A DNA stretch of 6,448 nt, taken from contig PRDT01000053.1 of assembly GCA_003173995.1 (NCBI GenBank), positions 1 through 6,448 on the forward strand, read 5' to 3'. Origin of the DNA: Candidatus Levyibacteriota bacterium. GTDB lineage: Bacteria; Patescibacteriota; Microgenomatia; Levybacterales; UBA12049. Below the pieces are notes generated by a model. It did not search any database. It saw only the letters and a program-made list of their open reading frames with translations, and had not been told where the DNA came from. This document shows positions 1 to 5,160 of the stretch, one piece after another. The translations under genes and the position numbers were made by a program. Positions within the stretch are counted from its first letter, which is position 1, and each line of letters begins with the position of its first letter.

Positions 1-171
1 TGGGAGTCACTCCTTAATCAACTAGAAAATTTGCGAAACGATAGTCCAGTACTCAATGATCAGGTAGTAGAAATTATGGAAAACAAAGCAGACAAATTAC
101 GTTCATTGAATTCACCATTCCCTCAAACAGAATATGATTTACAGAAGGCATTAAATAACACACCTGAGTGA
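1..171 (+). CDS. C-terminal fragment of an unidentified protein
   Basis: Frame 1 is open from the window edge for 56 codons and ends in TGA at 169-171. The fragment starts WESLLNQLENL and ends KALNNTPE; it is hydrophilic, rich in Asn, Gln, Glu and Leu, and probably helical. No motif identifies a family. The stop directly abuts the stop codon of the convergent FKBP gene at 172, a tight junction like others in this window, which supports it being a real gene end. It is the only TGA stop seen here. It could still be a chance open frame, since so little is visible. Confidence 0.5.
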   Translation, partial: WESLLNQLENLRNDSPVLNDQVVEIMENKADKLRSLNSPFPQTEYDLQKALNNTPE

Positions 172-519
172 TTACTTAATTTTCAGAAGTTCAATTTCAA
201 AAATAAGTGTTGCAAAGCCAGGAATTTCTCCAGCTCCATATTTTCCATATCCAAATTCGTGAGGGATGGTAAGCTTCCTTTTGCCGCCGACTTTCATCCC
301 AGGAATTCCCATGTCCCATCCTTTGATAACATATCCAACACCAATTGCGGTCTCAAAAGGTTCGCCTCTATCTTTTGAACTATCAAACTTTGTTCCGTCC
401 TCAAGCCATCCTGTGTAGTGAACAACAACATGATCACCATCTTTGACTATTTCACCAGTTCCAACTTTTATATCCTCAATTTGTAATCCTTTTTCTTTTT
501 GCTTTTGTTTGGCTGCCAT
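172..519 (-). CDS. FKBP-type peptidyl-prolyl cis-trans isomerase (cytoplasmic, single domain)
   Basis: A 115-aa protein made almost entirely of one FKBP domain (about residues 11-115), the family that speeds cis-trans isomerisation of Xaa-Pro bonds in folding proteins. Aligned by eye to human FKBP12, the active-site pocket is retained: Tyr35 in HYTGWL, Phe45-Asp46 in KFDSS, Phe55, Val64-Ile65 and Trp68 in GYVIKGWDMGIPGM, Tyr91 in GYGKYG, and Phe107 in ATLIFEIELL. There is no signal peptide or membrane segment, so it should act in the cytoplasm; the first ten residues are Lys/Gln-rich. I chose ATG at 519 over an upstream TTG at 555 because that extension lies within the promoter and an extended -10 box sits 6 nt before this ATG. 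The gene converges on the partial gene at 1-171 and is divergent from trhO. Family assignment is firm; specific clients are unknown. Confidence 0.95.
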   Translation of the reverse strand: MAAKQKQKEKGLQIEDIKVGTGEIVKDGDHVVVHYTGWLEDGTKFDSSKDRGEPFETAIGVGYVIKGWDMGIPGMKVGGKRKLTIPHEFGYGKYGAGEIPGFATLIFEIELLKIK

Positions 520-525
520 AACTCT

Positions 526-555
526 AGTATACCAAATATTTTCACATTTTCTCAA
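526..555 (-). promoter_or_regulatory. Promoter of the FKBP gene, predicted leaderless
   Basis: Read on the minus strand, TTGAGA (550-555) is followed by an 18-nt spacer and then TATACT (526-531), preceded by TGG, an extended -10. Only 6 nt (520-525) separate the -10 box from the ATG, so transcription should start at or next to the start codon. No Shine-Dalgarno sequence precedes the gene. The -35 match is 4 of the first 4 bases of TTGACA plus the last. Confidence 0.65.
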
Positions 556-594
556 AGAATTTTGTGCCTCGTGCTTACTTTAGCCTCGATTTTT

Positions 595-603
595 TGATAT
601 AAT
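595..603 (+). promoter_or_regulatory. Extended -10 promoter of trhO, predicted leaderless
   Basis: TGA-TATAAT occupies 595-603, a perfect -10 hexamer with the TGn extension. Seven nucleotides (604-610) separate it from the ATG at 611, predicting a transcript start at or one base before the start codon. The position 17 nt upstream holds TTACTT, a poor -35, so recognition probably relies on the extended -10. It is back to back with the FKBP promoter in a 91-bp intergenic region. Confidence 0.65.
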
Positions 604-610
604 TACTGAT

Positions 611-1522
611 ATGACGCCTAAATTTACCATCATTCTTTTCTATAAATATGTGTCCATCGAGCACCCAGAGGCGCTGATGAAAGAGCAAAAAGCACTCTGT
701 CAGCATTTGGGACTTACAGGGCGCATGATTATTGCAAAAGAAGGGATTAATGCAACGCTTGAAGGAACGACCGAGCAGATTGAGGAGTATCTCAAAGACT
801 TTTTATCACGTCCTGAATTTGCTAATGTACACATTAAGAAAAGTGAAGGTACAGGGAATGCCTTCCCAAAGCTTTCCGTTAAAGTGCGTCCAGAAATTGT
901 TGCAACCCATCTTCAGGAGCGAGACATTGATCCAAATAAAACCACTGGCAAATATCTGACTGCTGAAGAATTGCATGAATGGTTTGACACAGGAAAAGAA
1001 TTCTATATTGTTGATATGCGAAATGATTTTGAGCAAGCTGTAGGGATGTTTCGTAAGTCTCTTAAATCCGGCATGGGTAATTTTAGAGATTTGCCAAAAG
1101 TCTTAGATAGTCTGGAGCATCTTCGCAACAAAACAATTTTAACTGTCTGCACTGGTGGAGTGAGATGTGAGAAAGCATCGGGTTTCTTGGTTGCAAATGG
1201 ATTTGCTGATGTATACCAATTATATGGTGGTATTGTGACATACATGGAAAAATATCCAGGAGAGGATTTTATCGGGTCACTGTATGTTTTTGATAATAGA
1301 CTCGTGATGGGTTTTAACATGGATGATCCGAAGAGAGAAGTACTTGGGAAATGTGTTGTTTGTAACAATCCATCAGAGCACTTCATTAATTGTAAAGATG
1401 GATTTTGTCATAGGCATTTTATTGTCTGTGAGAATTGTCTTGCCGGAGAAGATGCTATTCTTTGTCCAATGGGGTGTCGAGATTATTCACATGAGCATCC
1501 AGAACTTTTTGCTTCAATATAA
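611..1522 (+). CDS. trhO: tRNA uridine-34 hydroxylase TrhO (rhodanese-fold, YceA family)
   Basis: The 303-aa protein has the full TrhO layout: an N-terminal acylphosphatase-like region (about 1-100, with AKEGINATLEGT at 42-53), a rhodanese domain (about 115-215) with the active-site loop CTGGVRCEK and catalytic Cys180, and a Cys-rich C-terminal tail with C248, C251, C261, C266, C273, C276, C285 and C289. The family makes 5-hydroxyuridine at tRNA position 34, the first step toward cmo5U or mo5U, which widens wobble decoding; the known route depends on oxygen. The segment usually reading GHF after the DMRN motif reads GMF here. Length is normal for the family. It is first in a + strand run with msrB and the AlkD-like gene. 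The start is set by the -10 box 7 nt upstream; no Shine-Dalgarno is present. The family call is secure; the reaction in this organism is inferred. Confidence 0.93.
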   Translation: MTPKFTIILFYKYVSIEHPEALMKEQKALCQHLGLTGRMIIAKEGINATLEGTTEQIEEYLKDFLSRPEFANVHIKKSEGTGNAFPKLSVKVRPEIVATHLQERDIDPNKTTGKYLTAEELHEWFDTGKEFYIVDMRNDFEQAVGMFRKSLKSGMGNFRDLPKVLDSLEHLRNKTILTVCTGGVRCEKASGFLVANGFADVYQLYGGIVTYMEKYPGEDFIGSLYVFDNRLVMGFNMDDPKREVLGKCVVCNNPSEHFINCKDGFCHRHFIVCENCLAGEDAILCPMGCRDYSHEHPELFASI

Positions 1523-1542
1523 CGTAGCTCACTTGACATTTC

Positions 1543-1551
1543 TGCTATACT
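1543..1551 (+). promoter_or_regulatory. Extended -10 promoter of msrB, predicted leaderless
   Basis: TGC-TATACT at 1543-1551 lies 6 nt before the msrB ATG at 1558, the same geometry as for the FKBP and trhO genes. It suggests that msrB and the downstream AlkD-like gene can be transcribed separately from trhO, whose stop ends at 1522. A perfect TTGACA lies at 1533-1538 but is only 7 nt from the -10 box, too close to be its -35 element. Confidence 0.55.
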
Positions 1552-1557
1552 AAGATA

Positions 1558-1977
1558 ATGGGTGACATGCCAAAATTACCAAAAGACCCGAAGTTTATGA
1601 CTGAGGAAGACTGGAAAAAAGTCCTAACCCCTGAACAGTATCATACCCTTCGCCGAAGTGGAACAGAATATCCATTTTCAGGTAAGTTCTTTAATTTTTT
1701 TGATGATGGGATGTATCATTGCGCTGCATGCGGTCAGGCACTTTTTTCTTCTGACACGAAATTTGATAGTAATTGTGGATGGCCAGCTTTTGATAGTTCG
1801 TTGAAAGGAAATGTTACCCTTCATGATGATAATAGTTATGGCATGCATAGAGTAGAGGTTAGATGCAGTAAGTGTGGAAGTCATTTAGTGCATGTATTTG
1901 ATGTAGATGATGTAAAAACAGGAAAATGGTTTTGCATTAATTCCGCAGCCCTTGATTTCAAGCCTCAGGTAAAATAA
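1558..1977 (+). CDS. msrB: Peptide-methionine (R)-S-oxide reductase MsrB
   Basis: A complete 139-aa stand-alone MsrB, which reduces the R epimer of methionine sulfoxide in proteins. Two CxxC pairs, C55/C58 (CAAC) and C103/C106 (CSKC), form the usual structural zinc site. The catalytic cysteine is C126 in WFCINSAAL, and C73 in SNCGWPAF sits where the resolving cysteine is found in two-cysteine MsrBs. His109 and His112 of the HLxHVF motif are kept, but the normally near-invariant Gly between them is Val111. No signal peptide is seen, so it acts in the cytoplasm, presumably recycled by thioredoxin. There is no fused MsrA domain. The start at 1558 is favoured over Met4 (1567) because the -10 box lies 6 nt upstream. 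The stop is 1 nt from the next ATG, so the two genes are probably cotranscribed. Confidence 0.95.
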   Translation: MGDMPKLPKDPKFMTEEDWKKVLTPEQYHTLRRSGTEYPFSGKFFNFFDDGMYHCAACGQALFSSDTKFDSNCGWPAFDSSLKGNVTLHDDNSYGMHRVEVRCSKCGSHLVHVFDVDDVKTGKWFCINSAALDFKPQVK

Positions 1978-1978
1978 C

Positions 1979-2686
1979 ATGCTTCAGAATTTACAAAAAG
2001 ACCTTCGAAAACTTGCTAATCCTAAAAAGGCAAAAGTATTATCTGGATTTTTTAAGACAGGAAAAAGTCAATATGGTGCAGGAGACATTTTTATTGGCGT
2101 AACAGTACCAGATAGTCGAAATATTGCCAAAAAATATAAAAAACTGTCTTTTTCAGATACAGAAAAGTTATTGACGTCTCCAATTCATGAAGAACGATTA
2201 ATAGCACTTTTGATACTTGTTGAAAATTTTCAAAAGGGGACAACACAAGAGAGAGAGAACATTTTTGATTTCTATGTTTCACACACAAAATATATTAATA
2301 ATTGGGATTTGGTCGATTTGTCAGCAGATAAAATAGTTGGTGGATGGTTACTAGATAAAGATTGGAGTGCTCTCCGGACATTAGCAAAATCTAGTATCCT
2401 GTGGGAAAAACGAATTGCAATGATTGCAACATATCAGTTTCTTAAAGAAAAGAAAATAATTGAGCCAACATTTGTTATTGCAGACATGTTGCTTCACGAT
2501 TCACATGATCTTATCCAAAAGGCAGTTGGGTGGATGCTTCGAGAAGCGGGTAAAAGAGTGAGTGAGGAAAAAGAAAGGGAATTCTTAAAGAGTCGCTATG
2601 CAACTATGCCACGAACAGCACTTCGTTATGCTATCGAAAGATTTGCTGAAAAAGACAGAAAATCCTATCTTCTGGGAAGAATATAA
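1979..2686 (+). CDS. alkD: AlkD-like DNA alkylation repair glycosylase (HEAT-like repeats)
   Basis: A 235-aa all-helical protein matching the AlkD family, monofunctional glycosylases that remove N3- and N7-alkylated purines without flipping the base. Residues known as important in Bacillus cereus AlkD have counterparts here: Tyr32 in SQYGAGD, Trp109 and Asp113 in NNWDLVDLSA, Arg145 in LWEKRIAMIAT, and Trp185 in KAVGWMLREAGK. The length matches the family and no truncation is seen. The ATG follows the msrB stop by 1 nt, giving likely translational coupling; only a weak AGG lies about 10 nt upstream. With msrB and trhO it forms a run acting on damaged DNA, oxidised protein and tRNA. Substrate range (3mA, 7mG or bulky adducts) cannot be read from sequence. 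Confidence 0.88.
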   Translation: MLQNLQKDLRKLANPKKAKVLSGFFKTGKSQYGAGDIFIGVTVPDSRNIAKKYKKLSFSDTEKLLTSPIHEERLIALLILVENFQKGTTQERENIFDFYVSHTKYINNWDLVDLSADKIVGGWLLDKDWSALRTLAKSSILWEKRIAMIATYQFLKEKKIIEPTFVIADMLLHDSHDLIQKAVGWMLREAGKRVSEEKEREFLKSRYATMPRTALRYAIERFAEKDRKSYLLGRI

Positions 2687-2708
2687 TTTTGCATTTATCT
2701 TGTGGGAG
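2682..2708 (+). promoter_or_regulatory. Possible -10 box and Shine-Dalgarno site for the PsbP-like gene
   Basis: A perfect TATAAT (2682-2687) overlaps the AlkD stop codon, and GGGAG (2704-2708) lies 9 nt before the ATG at 2718. Together they could give a short leader of about 23 nt with a ribosome binding site, unlike the leaderless genes nearby. No good -35 is seen, and TATAAT is common by chance in AT-rich DNA, so the ribosome binding site is better supported than the promoter. Confidence 0.4.
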
Positions 2709-2717
2709 TGAGATAAT

Positions 2718-3392
2718 ATGGTTATGGATAATACACCAATGCCAGAGCCAAAGCACAGTAAATCTCCTAGTGTCGTTATAGCTCTTATTGTGCTTATTCT
2801 TGTTGTTTTACTTTCTTCCGGAACATATGTCCTTGGCCTGAGACGTGTGACTGTTAGTCCTATTGCACGATTAGTTATTCCAACGCCTACTAACATACCA
2901 ACACCAACACCTGTCATGTATGCAGCTCCAACTATTGAAGTTTCATCACCTGAGGCAAGTATGACAAAATATATAGATACAGATGTTCCATTCACGATTA
3001 TGTATCCAAAGAGTTGGACATTGAAAAAAACATATGGAAAAGGAATACAAAAATCAGCACCAACCGATGTTGTGACAGCAATAGAAGTAGGTAACGGAGG
3101 AAGTACATTTGTGATTGACCTTATCGATCCAAAGTCTGCAACATCTATTGTCAATTGGTGGAAGACCGGTTCGCACACAGCAATGGATGTTACACAACCT
3201 AATTTTTCATTCAGAGGCCTTGATGCAATTAAAGTGAGTAGTACTCCAGGTGGTAATCCGCCTGCAAGAGTACAAGACGAGACATACTTCTTGTACAAAG
3301 GCTATGTTTATTTCCTCAGTATGCAATATAATCCATATGCTATAGATACTGATTTGGTAAATATCTACAACTCCATGCTTCTTGCACAGTAG
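2718..3392 (+). CDS. Membrane-anchored protein with Pro/Thr linker and PsbP-like extracytoplasmic domain
   Basis: The 224-aa protein has a short polar N-terminus (1-17), one membrane helix (about 18-40) followed by LRR, a Pro/Thr linker (about 54-66, IPTPTNIPTPTP) and a folded domain (about 88-224). The domain begins FTIMYPKSW, the Phe-x-x-x-Tyr-Pro-x-x-Trp pattern typical of PsbP-like domains, and ends in a Tyr-rich strand (YFLYKGYVYFLSMQY) and a short helix, also as in that fold. Such anchored domains are common on CPR cell surfaces and are of unknown function; there is no reason to link this one to photosynthesis. With the N-terminus inside, the domain would be outside the membrane. It starts 31 nt after the AlkD-like gene, with GGGAG before ATG 2718; Met3 (2724) is an alternative start. 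Topology is solid; the domain name is a by-eye match. Confidence 0.8.
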   Translation: MVMDNTPMPEPKHSKSPSVVIALIVLILVVLLSSGTYVLGLRRVTVSPIARLVIPTPTNIPTPTPVMYAAPTIEVSSPEASMTKYIDTDVPFTIMYPKSWTLKKTYGKGIQKSAPTDVVTAIEVGNGGSTFVIDLIDPKSATSIVNWWKTGSHTAMDVTQPNFSFRGLDAIKVSSTPGGNPPARVQDETYFLYKGYVYFLSMQYNPYAIDTDLVNIYNSMLLAQ

Positions 3393-3409
3393 TCCTCAGT
3401 ATTACCATA

Positions 3410-3438
3410 TTGACAACCTAACTTAGCAGGTACATGAT
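3410..3438 (+). promoter_or_regulatory. Candidate promoter of the Cache-like gene
   Basis: A perfect TTGACA (3410-3415) is followed by a 17-nt spacer and CATGAT (3433-3438), matching 4 of 6 bases of TATAAT. The predicted transcript start lies about 3 nt before the ATG at 3448, so the leader would be too short for a Shine-Dalgarno site. TAATAT at 3439-3444 is an alternative -10 but is very close to the start codon. The 55-bp gap holds no obvious terminator for the upstream gene. Confidence 0.5.
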
Positions 3439-3447
3439 TAATATTGT

Positions 3448-4011
3448 ATGCTTCATAAGTTAGTAAAAAAGGCTGGTCCTGACTATCACATTGTCATTAA
3501 TTCTCTTGTTCTTCTGGGGTCTCTTATTGTCTTAACTCTTTTTGTCTACATGGTGTGGAAGCATTTACTTCTTAAAGGTGCTGTACGACTCTTTGTGTAT
3601 CAAGCAGAAGTTGCAACAAAGCAACGATATGTAGGAGCGGACGCAACAGAAGATGCACAAATGGTAGCAGCAACAATAGCTTCTGTACCATCTGATAAAT
3701 CTCTTTTTTCAAATAAAAAAGAATTAGAAAATTATGTCACTGTTGTCTCAAAGACAGCAAAAAGAGATGTCGTTGTAATGGATAAAAACGCAACAATTCT
3801 TGCTGACACAAAGGCAGCAAATATTGGCAGACTGTATGTCTTTCCAGACAATGCTAATAATACATTGCAAGACGGTAATCCTCGACGATTTACTGAATTA
3901 AGTAATGATTATCCAAGTGGTATTGATGAGGTAGTAGTACCGGTAAAAAATAGCGCAGGGGAGATAGTTGGTGCTGTTGTTATGTCTACGTCAAATATCT
4001 TTGCTAACTAA
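3448..4011 (+). CDS. Single-pass membrane protein with Cache-like sensor domain, no output domain
   Basis: The 187-aa protein has one membrane helix (about 16-37, ending in MVWKHLLLKG), then a helical stretch (about 45-105) and a mixed segment (about 106-180) that reads like the core of a single Cache/PDC sensor: VVVMDKNATILADT, NIGRLYVFPD, then VVVPVKNSAGEIVGAVVMS. In Cache sensors, the DKNATIL-type hairpin and the final PVKN...GEIVGAV strands line the ligand pocket. Such domains normally sit outside the membrane in chemoreceptors and histidine kinases and sense small metabolites. Here the chain stops seven residues after the last strand, with no second membrane helix, HAMP, kinase, GGDEF or methyl-accepting region. 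It may be a ligand-binding partner or a different surface protein using the fold. Its stop overlaps that of the convergent peptidase gene by 4 nt. The Cache call is by-eye and moderate. Confidence 0.75.
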   Translation: MLHKLVKKAGPDYHIVINSLVLLGSLIVLTLFVYMVWKHLLLKGAVRLFVYQAEVATKQRYVGADATEDAQMVAATIASVPSDKSLFSNKKELENYVTVVSKTAKRDVVVMDKNATILADTKAANIGRLYVFPDNANNTLQDGNPRRFTELSNDYPSGIDEVVVPVKNSAGEIVGAVVMSTSNIFAN

Positions 4012-4424
4012 TCTCCAAAATATACTTCAGGTGCAGGTACATATTTTTTTGCAAAAATATCTGCTGATTGCTCTTGTTCTTCAATTTCTTTTTTCGCTTG
4101 TTTGACCAGCGTAGAATTTCGGTGTCCCAGCATAACATGTCCTATTTCATGAGCGATAGAATAATTAATCTGCATATTGTCTTGAGAAAGAAGATCGTCA
4201 CTTAAAAAAATAAGATGTTGATCTTTTAAGTCGTTGCCGGTAAATGTAAATGCCCATGCATCCTCCATTGAGGTGACAAACCAACAATTTTTGGTAACAA
4301 AGGATATGGTCTCATCTGGCATTTTAGCAAGTACTTCTATAACATGTTGTTTCATTTTGTCTGTCCCAACAAGTTTGCCATTGAATGATTCAAAGATAGT
4401 TGCGAATGGTTCGGCAAGTTGCAT
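4008..4424 (-). CDS. Stand-alone ImmA/IrrE-like zinc metallopeptidase
   Basis: The 138-aa protein carries the zinc-peptidase motif HEIGH (His92, Glu93, His96) within SIAHEIGHVMLGHRNS, followed by EQSADIFAKKYVPAPE, which aligns with the ExxAxxFAxxLLxP element that supplies the third zinc ligand in ImmA/IrrE (M78-like) proteins; Glu118 is the candidate ligand. Residues 45-80 (CWFVTSMEDAWAFTF...LIFLSDDLLS) look like the central strands before the catalytic helix. Family members often cleave a repressor to switch on mobile-element or stress genes and are commonly paired with an XRE-type HTH protein. No HTH is fused here or encoded nearby. It lacks a signal peptide, so a cytoplasmic role is likely. 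The start at 4424 is supported by TGG-TATAAT 7 nt upstream. It overlaps the convergent Cache-like gene by 4 nt. The target is unknown. Confidence 0.85.
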   Translation of the reverse strand: MQLAEPFATIFESFNGKLVGTDKMKQHVIEVLAKMPDETISFVTKNCWFVTSMEDAWAFTFTGNDLKDQHLIFLSDDLLSQDNMQINYSIAHEIGHVMLGHRNSTLVKQAKKEIEEQEQSADIFAKKYVPAPEVYFGD

Positions 4425-4431
4425 CTATACG

Positions 4432-4440
4432 ATTATACCA
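4432..4440 (-). promoter_or_regulatory. Extended -10 promoter of the ImmA-like gene, predicted leaderless
   Basis: On the minus strand TGG-TATAAT (4440 down to 4432) is a perfect extended -10 box. Seven nucleotides (4425-4431) separate it from the ATG, so the mRNA should begin at or one base before the start codon. The expected -35 position reads CGTAAA, a poor match. It is divergent from the promoter at 4495-4523 within a 106-bp region. Confidence 0.65.
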
Positions 4441-4494
4441 ATTGAAATATGTTTTTTACGTGAGATTTTTGATATGAGTTAGTAAATCCTATAG

Positions 4495-4523
4495 TTGAAT
4501 TTGCATCTTATTTTTAGTATAAT
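4495..4523 (+). promoter_or_regulatory. Promoter of the 185-aa unknown gene, predicted leaderless
   Basis: TTGAAT (4495-4500), a 17-nt spacer and a perfect TATAAT (4518-4523) form a well-spaced promoter. Seven nucleotides (4524-4530) then lead to ATG 4531. This fixes the start: the upstream TTG at 4495 that would extend the frame by 12 codons is the first base triplet of the -35 element. Confidence 0.65.
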
Positions 4524-4530
4524 CCCGACT

Positions 4531-5088
4531 ATGGCATCACATGATTTACCAGCAGTTTATTTCCCACCAGAAGTAGCTCAAGTTGAGCGAGCTGTTGAAG
4601 GAGAATTACCTCTCCGTCAGCAATTAGAACAGCGTATGGAGCAACTGATGCAGGCTGCTCGAGAACAATTCGGAACTGAAGATTTTACTACACGAGAAGT
4701 AGAATATATTGCTCGAGATCTTCTTATTGAATATGATTGGGCTCAAGAAAATGGTAGAGGGGTCGAGTATAGTCTTCCAGGTAGCTTTGTTCGTTTGACC
4801 TCTGACCCAAACGGTGGAAATGCTGCAGAGACAGCTCAGCATTTCATTTTTGGACAGCTTGTCCAAACGGATGTTCCATCAATTGAAATGTCACCTGATT
4901 GGCTGAGGCGTGGTACTCACAGACATTATTACGCAACAAACCTTCCTGGTAGATTTTTTATTGAAGATACATGGACAGACGGTGATTATGTAGGTGCTTC
5001 ACCAATAAGGATACATACGCTTAGGATAATAGAAAATTTGGGGAGTCCTAAAGAAGCATATCGACTTGCGGGTCCTGTACAAAAGTAA
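4531..5088 (+). CDS. Unrecognised soluble protein, 185 aa
   Basis: I do not recognise this protein. From ATG 4531 it begins MASHDLPAVYFPPEV. Residues about 13-47 form a strongly helical, charged segment (ERAVEGELPLRQQLEQRMEQL and onward to AAREQF) that could be an amphipathic helix pair or short coiled coil. Residues 50-72 are acidic and probably helical (TREVEYIARDLLIEYDWAQE). The rest (about 75-185) looks like a mixed alpha/beta domain with many aromatics, including HRHYYATNLPGRFF (131-143) and TWTDGDY (147-153). There is no signal peptide, membrane segment, cysteine or known catalytic motif. The composition looks like a real cytoplasmic protein and the promoter fits exactly. It is transcribed away from the ImmA-like gene and followed after 72 nt by the small zinc-finger-like gene; no functional link can be shown. 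Confidence 0.8.
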   Translation: MASHDLPAVYFPPEVAQVERAVEGELPLRQQLEQRMEQLMQAAREQFGTEDFTTREVEYIARDLLIEYDWAQENGRGVEYSLPGSFVRLTSDPNGGNAAETAQHFIFGQLVQTDVPSIEMSPDWLRRGTHRHYYATNLPGRFFIEDTWTDGDYVGASPIRIHTLRIIENLGSPKEAYRLAGPVQK

Positions 5089-5099
5089 CCTTCTCGTAA

Positions 5100-5128
5100 T
5101 TGACAAACGGATAGTTTTGCTCCATGCT
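5100..5128 (+). promoter_or_regulatory. Weak candidate promoter of the small CxxC/HxxxxH gene
   Basis: A perfect TTGACA (5100-5105) is followed after 17 nt by CATGCT (5123-5128), only 3 of 6 bases of a -10 box; TGC-TATTAG (5125-5133) is an alternative extended -10. The layout TTGACAA, 16 nt, CATG matches the element before the Cache-like gene (3410-3436) exactly in spacing. A start near 5135 would leave a leader of about 26 nt without a clear Shine-Dalgarno site. Confidence 0.3.
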
Positions 5129-5160
5129 ATTAGAGGCTTACGATCAACAGAAGCGGATAC

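Noticed and set aside
169..171. TGA read as glycine (code 25), as in some CPR lineages.
   Set aside because: Reading on would run antisense through the FKBP gene, and no other gene here needs a recoded TGA; the TGA works as a stop abutting the next gene.
520..555. A 12-codon N-terminal extension of the FKBP gene from TTG at 555.
   Set aside because: The added residues contain the -35 and -10 elements and match nothing in FKBPs; ATG 519 fits the promoter geometry.
1003..1386. A 127-codon minus-strand frame inside trhO.
   Set aside because: Entirely antisense to the rhodanese domain of trhO, with no ribosome binding site or family resemblance.
1533..1538. Perfect TTGACA upstream of msrB as a -35 element.
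   Set aside because: It is only 7 nt from the TATACT box; no -10-like hexamer sits at 16-18 nt spacing except across the start codon.
2585..3298. A 237-codon open frame on the minus strand across the end of the AlkD-like gene and most of the PsbP-like gene.
   Set aside because: It is antisense to two well-supported genes; its translation has no domain or signal and reads as a reverse-complement shadow, whereas the + strand gene has a helix-linker-domain design and a ribosome binding site.
4033..4064. Hairpin with arms ATATTTTT / AAAAATAT flanked by GCAG and CTGC, just after the Cache-like gene, as a terminator.
   Set aside because: The inner stem is all A/T, the outer stem needs a 4-nt bulge, no T-run follows, and it lies in the coding sequence of the peptidase (residues IFAKKY).
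4495..4530. A 12-codon N-terminal extension of the 185-aa gene from TTG at 4495.
   Set aside because: The TTG is part of the -35 hexamer and TATAAT lies within the extension; ATG 4531 is 7 nt after the -10 box.
5094..5143. Inverted repeat TCGTAA...TTACGA in the gap before the 65-aa gene, as an operator or terminator.
   Set aside because: Six-base arms separated by 38 nt are expected by chance at this length and do not form a compact hairpin.
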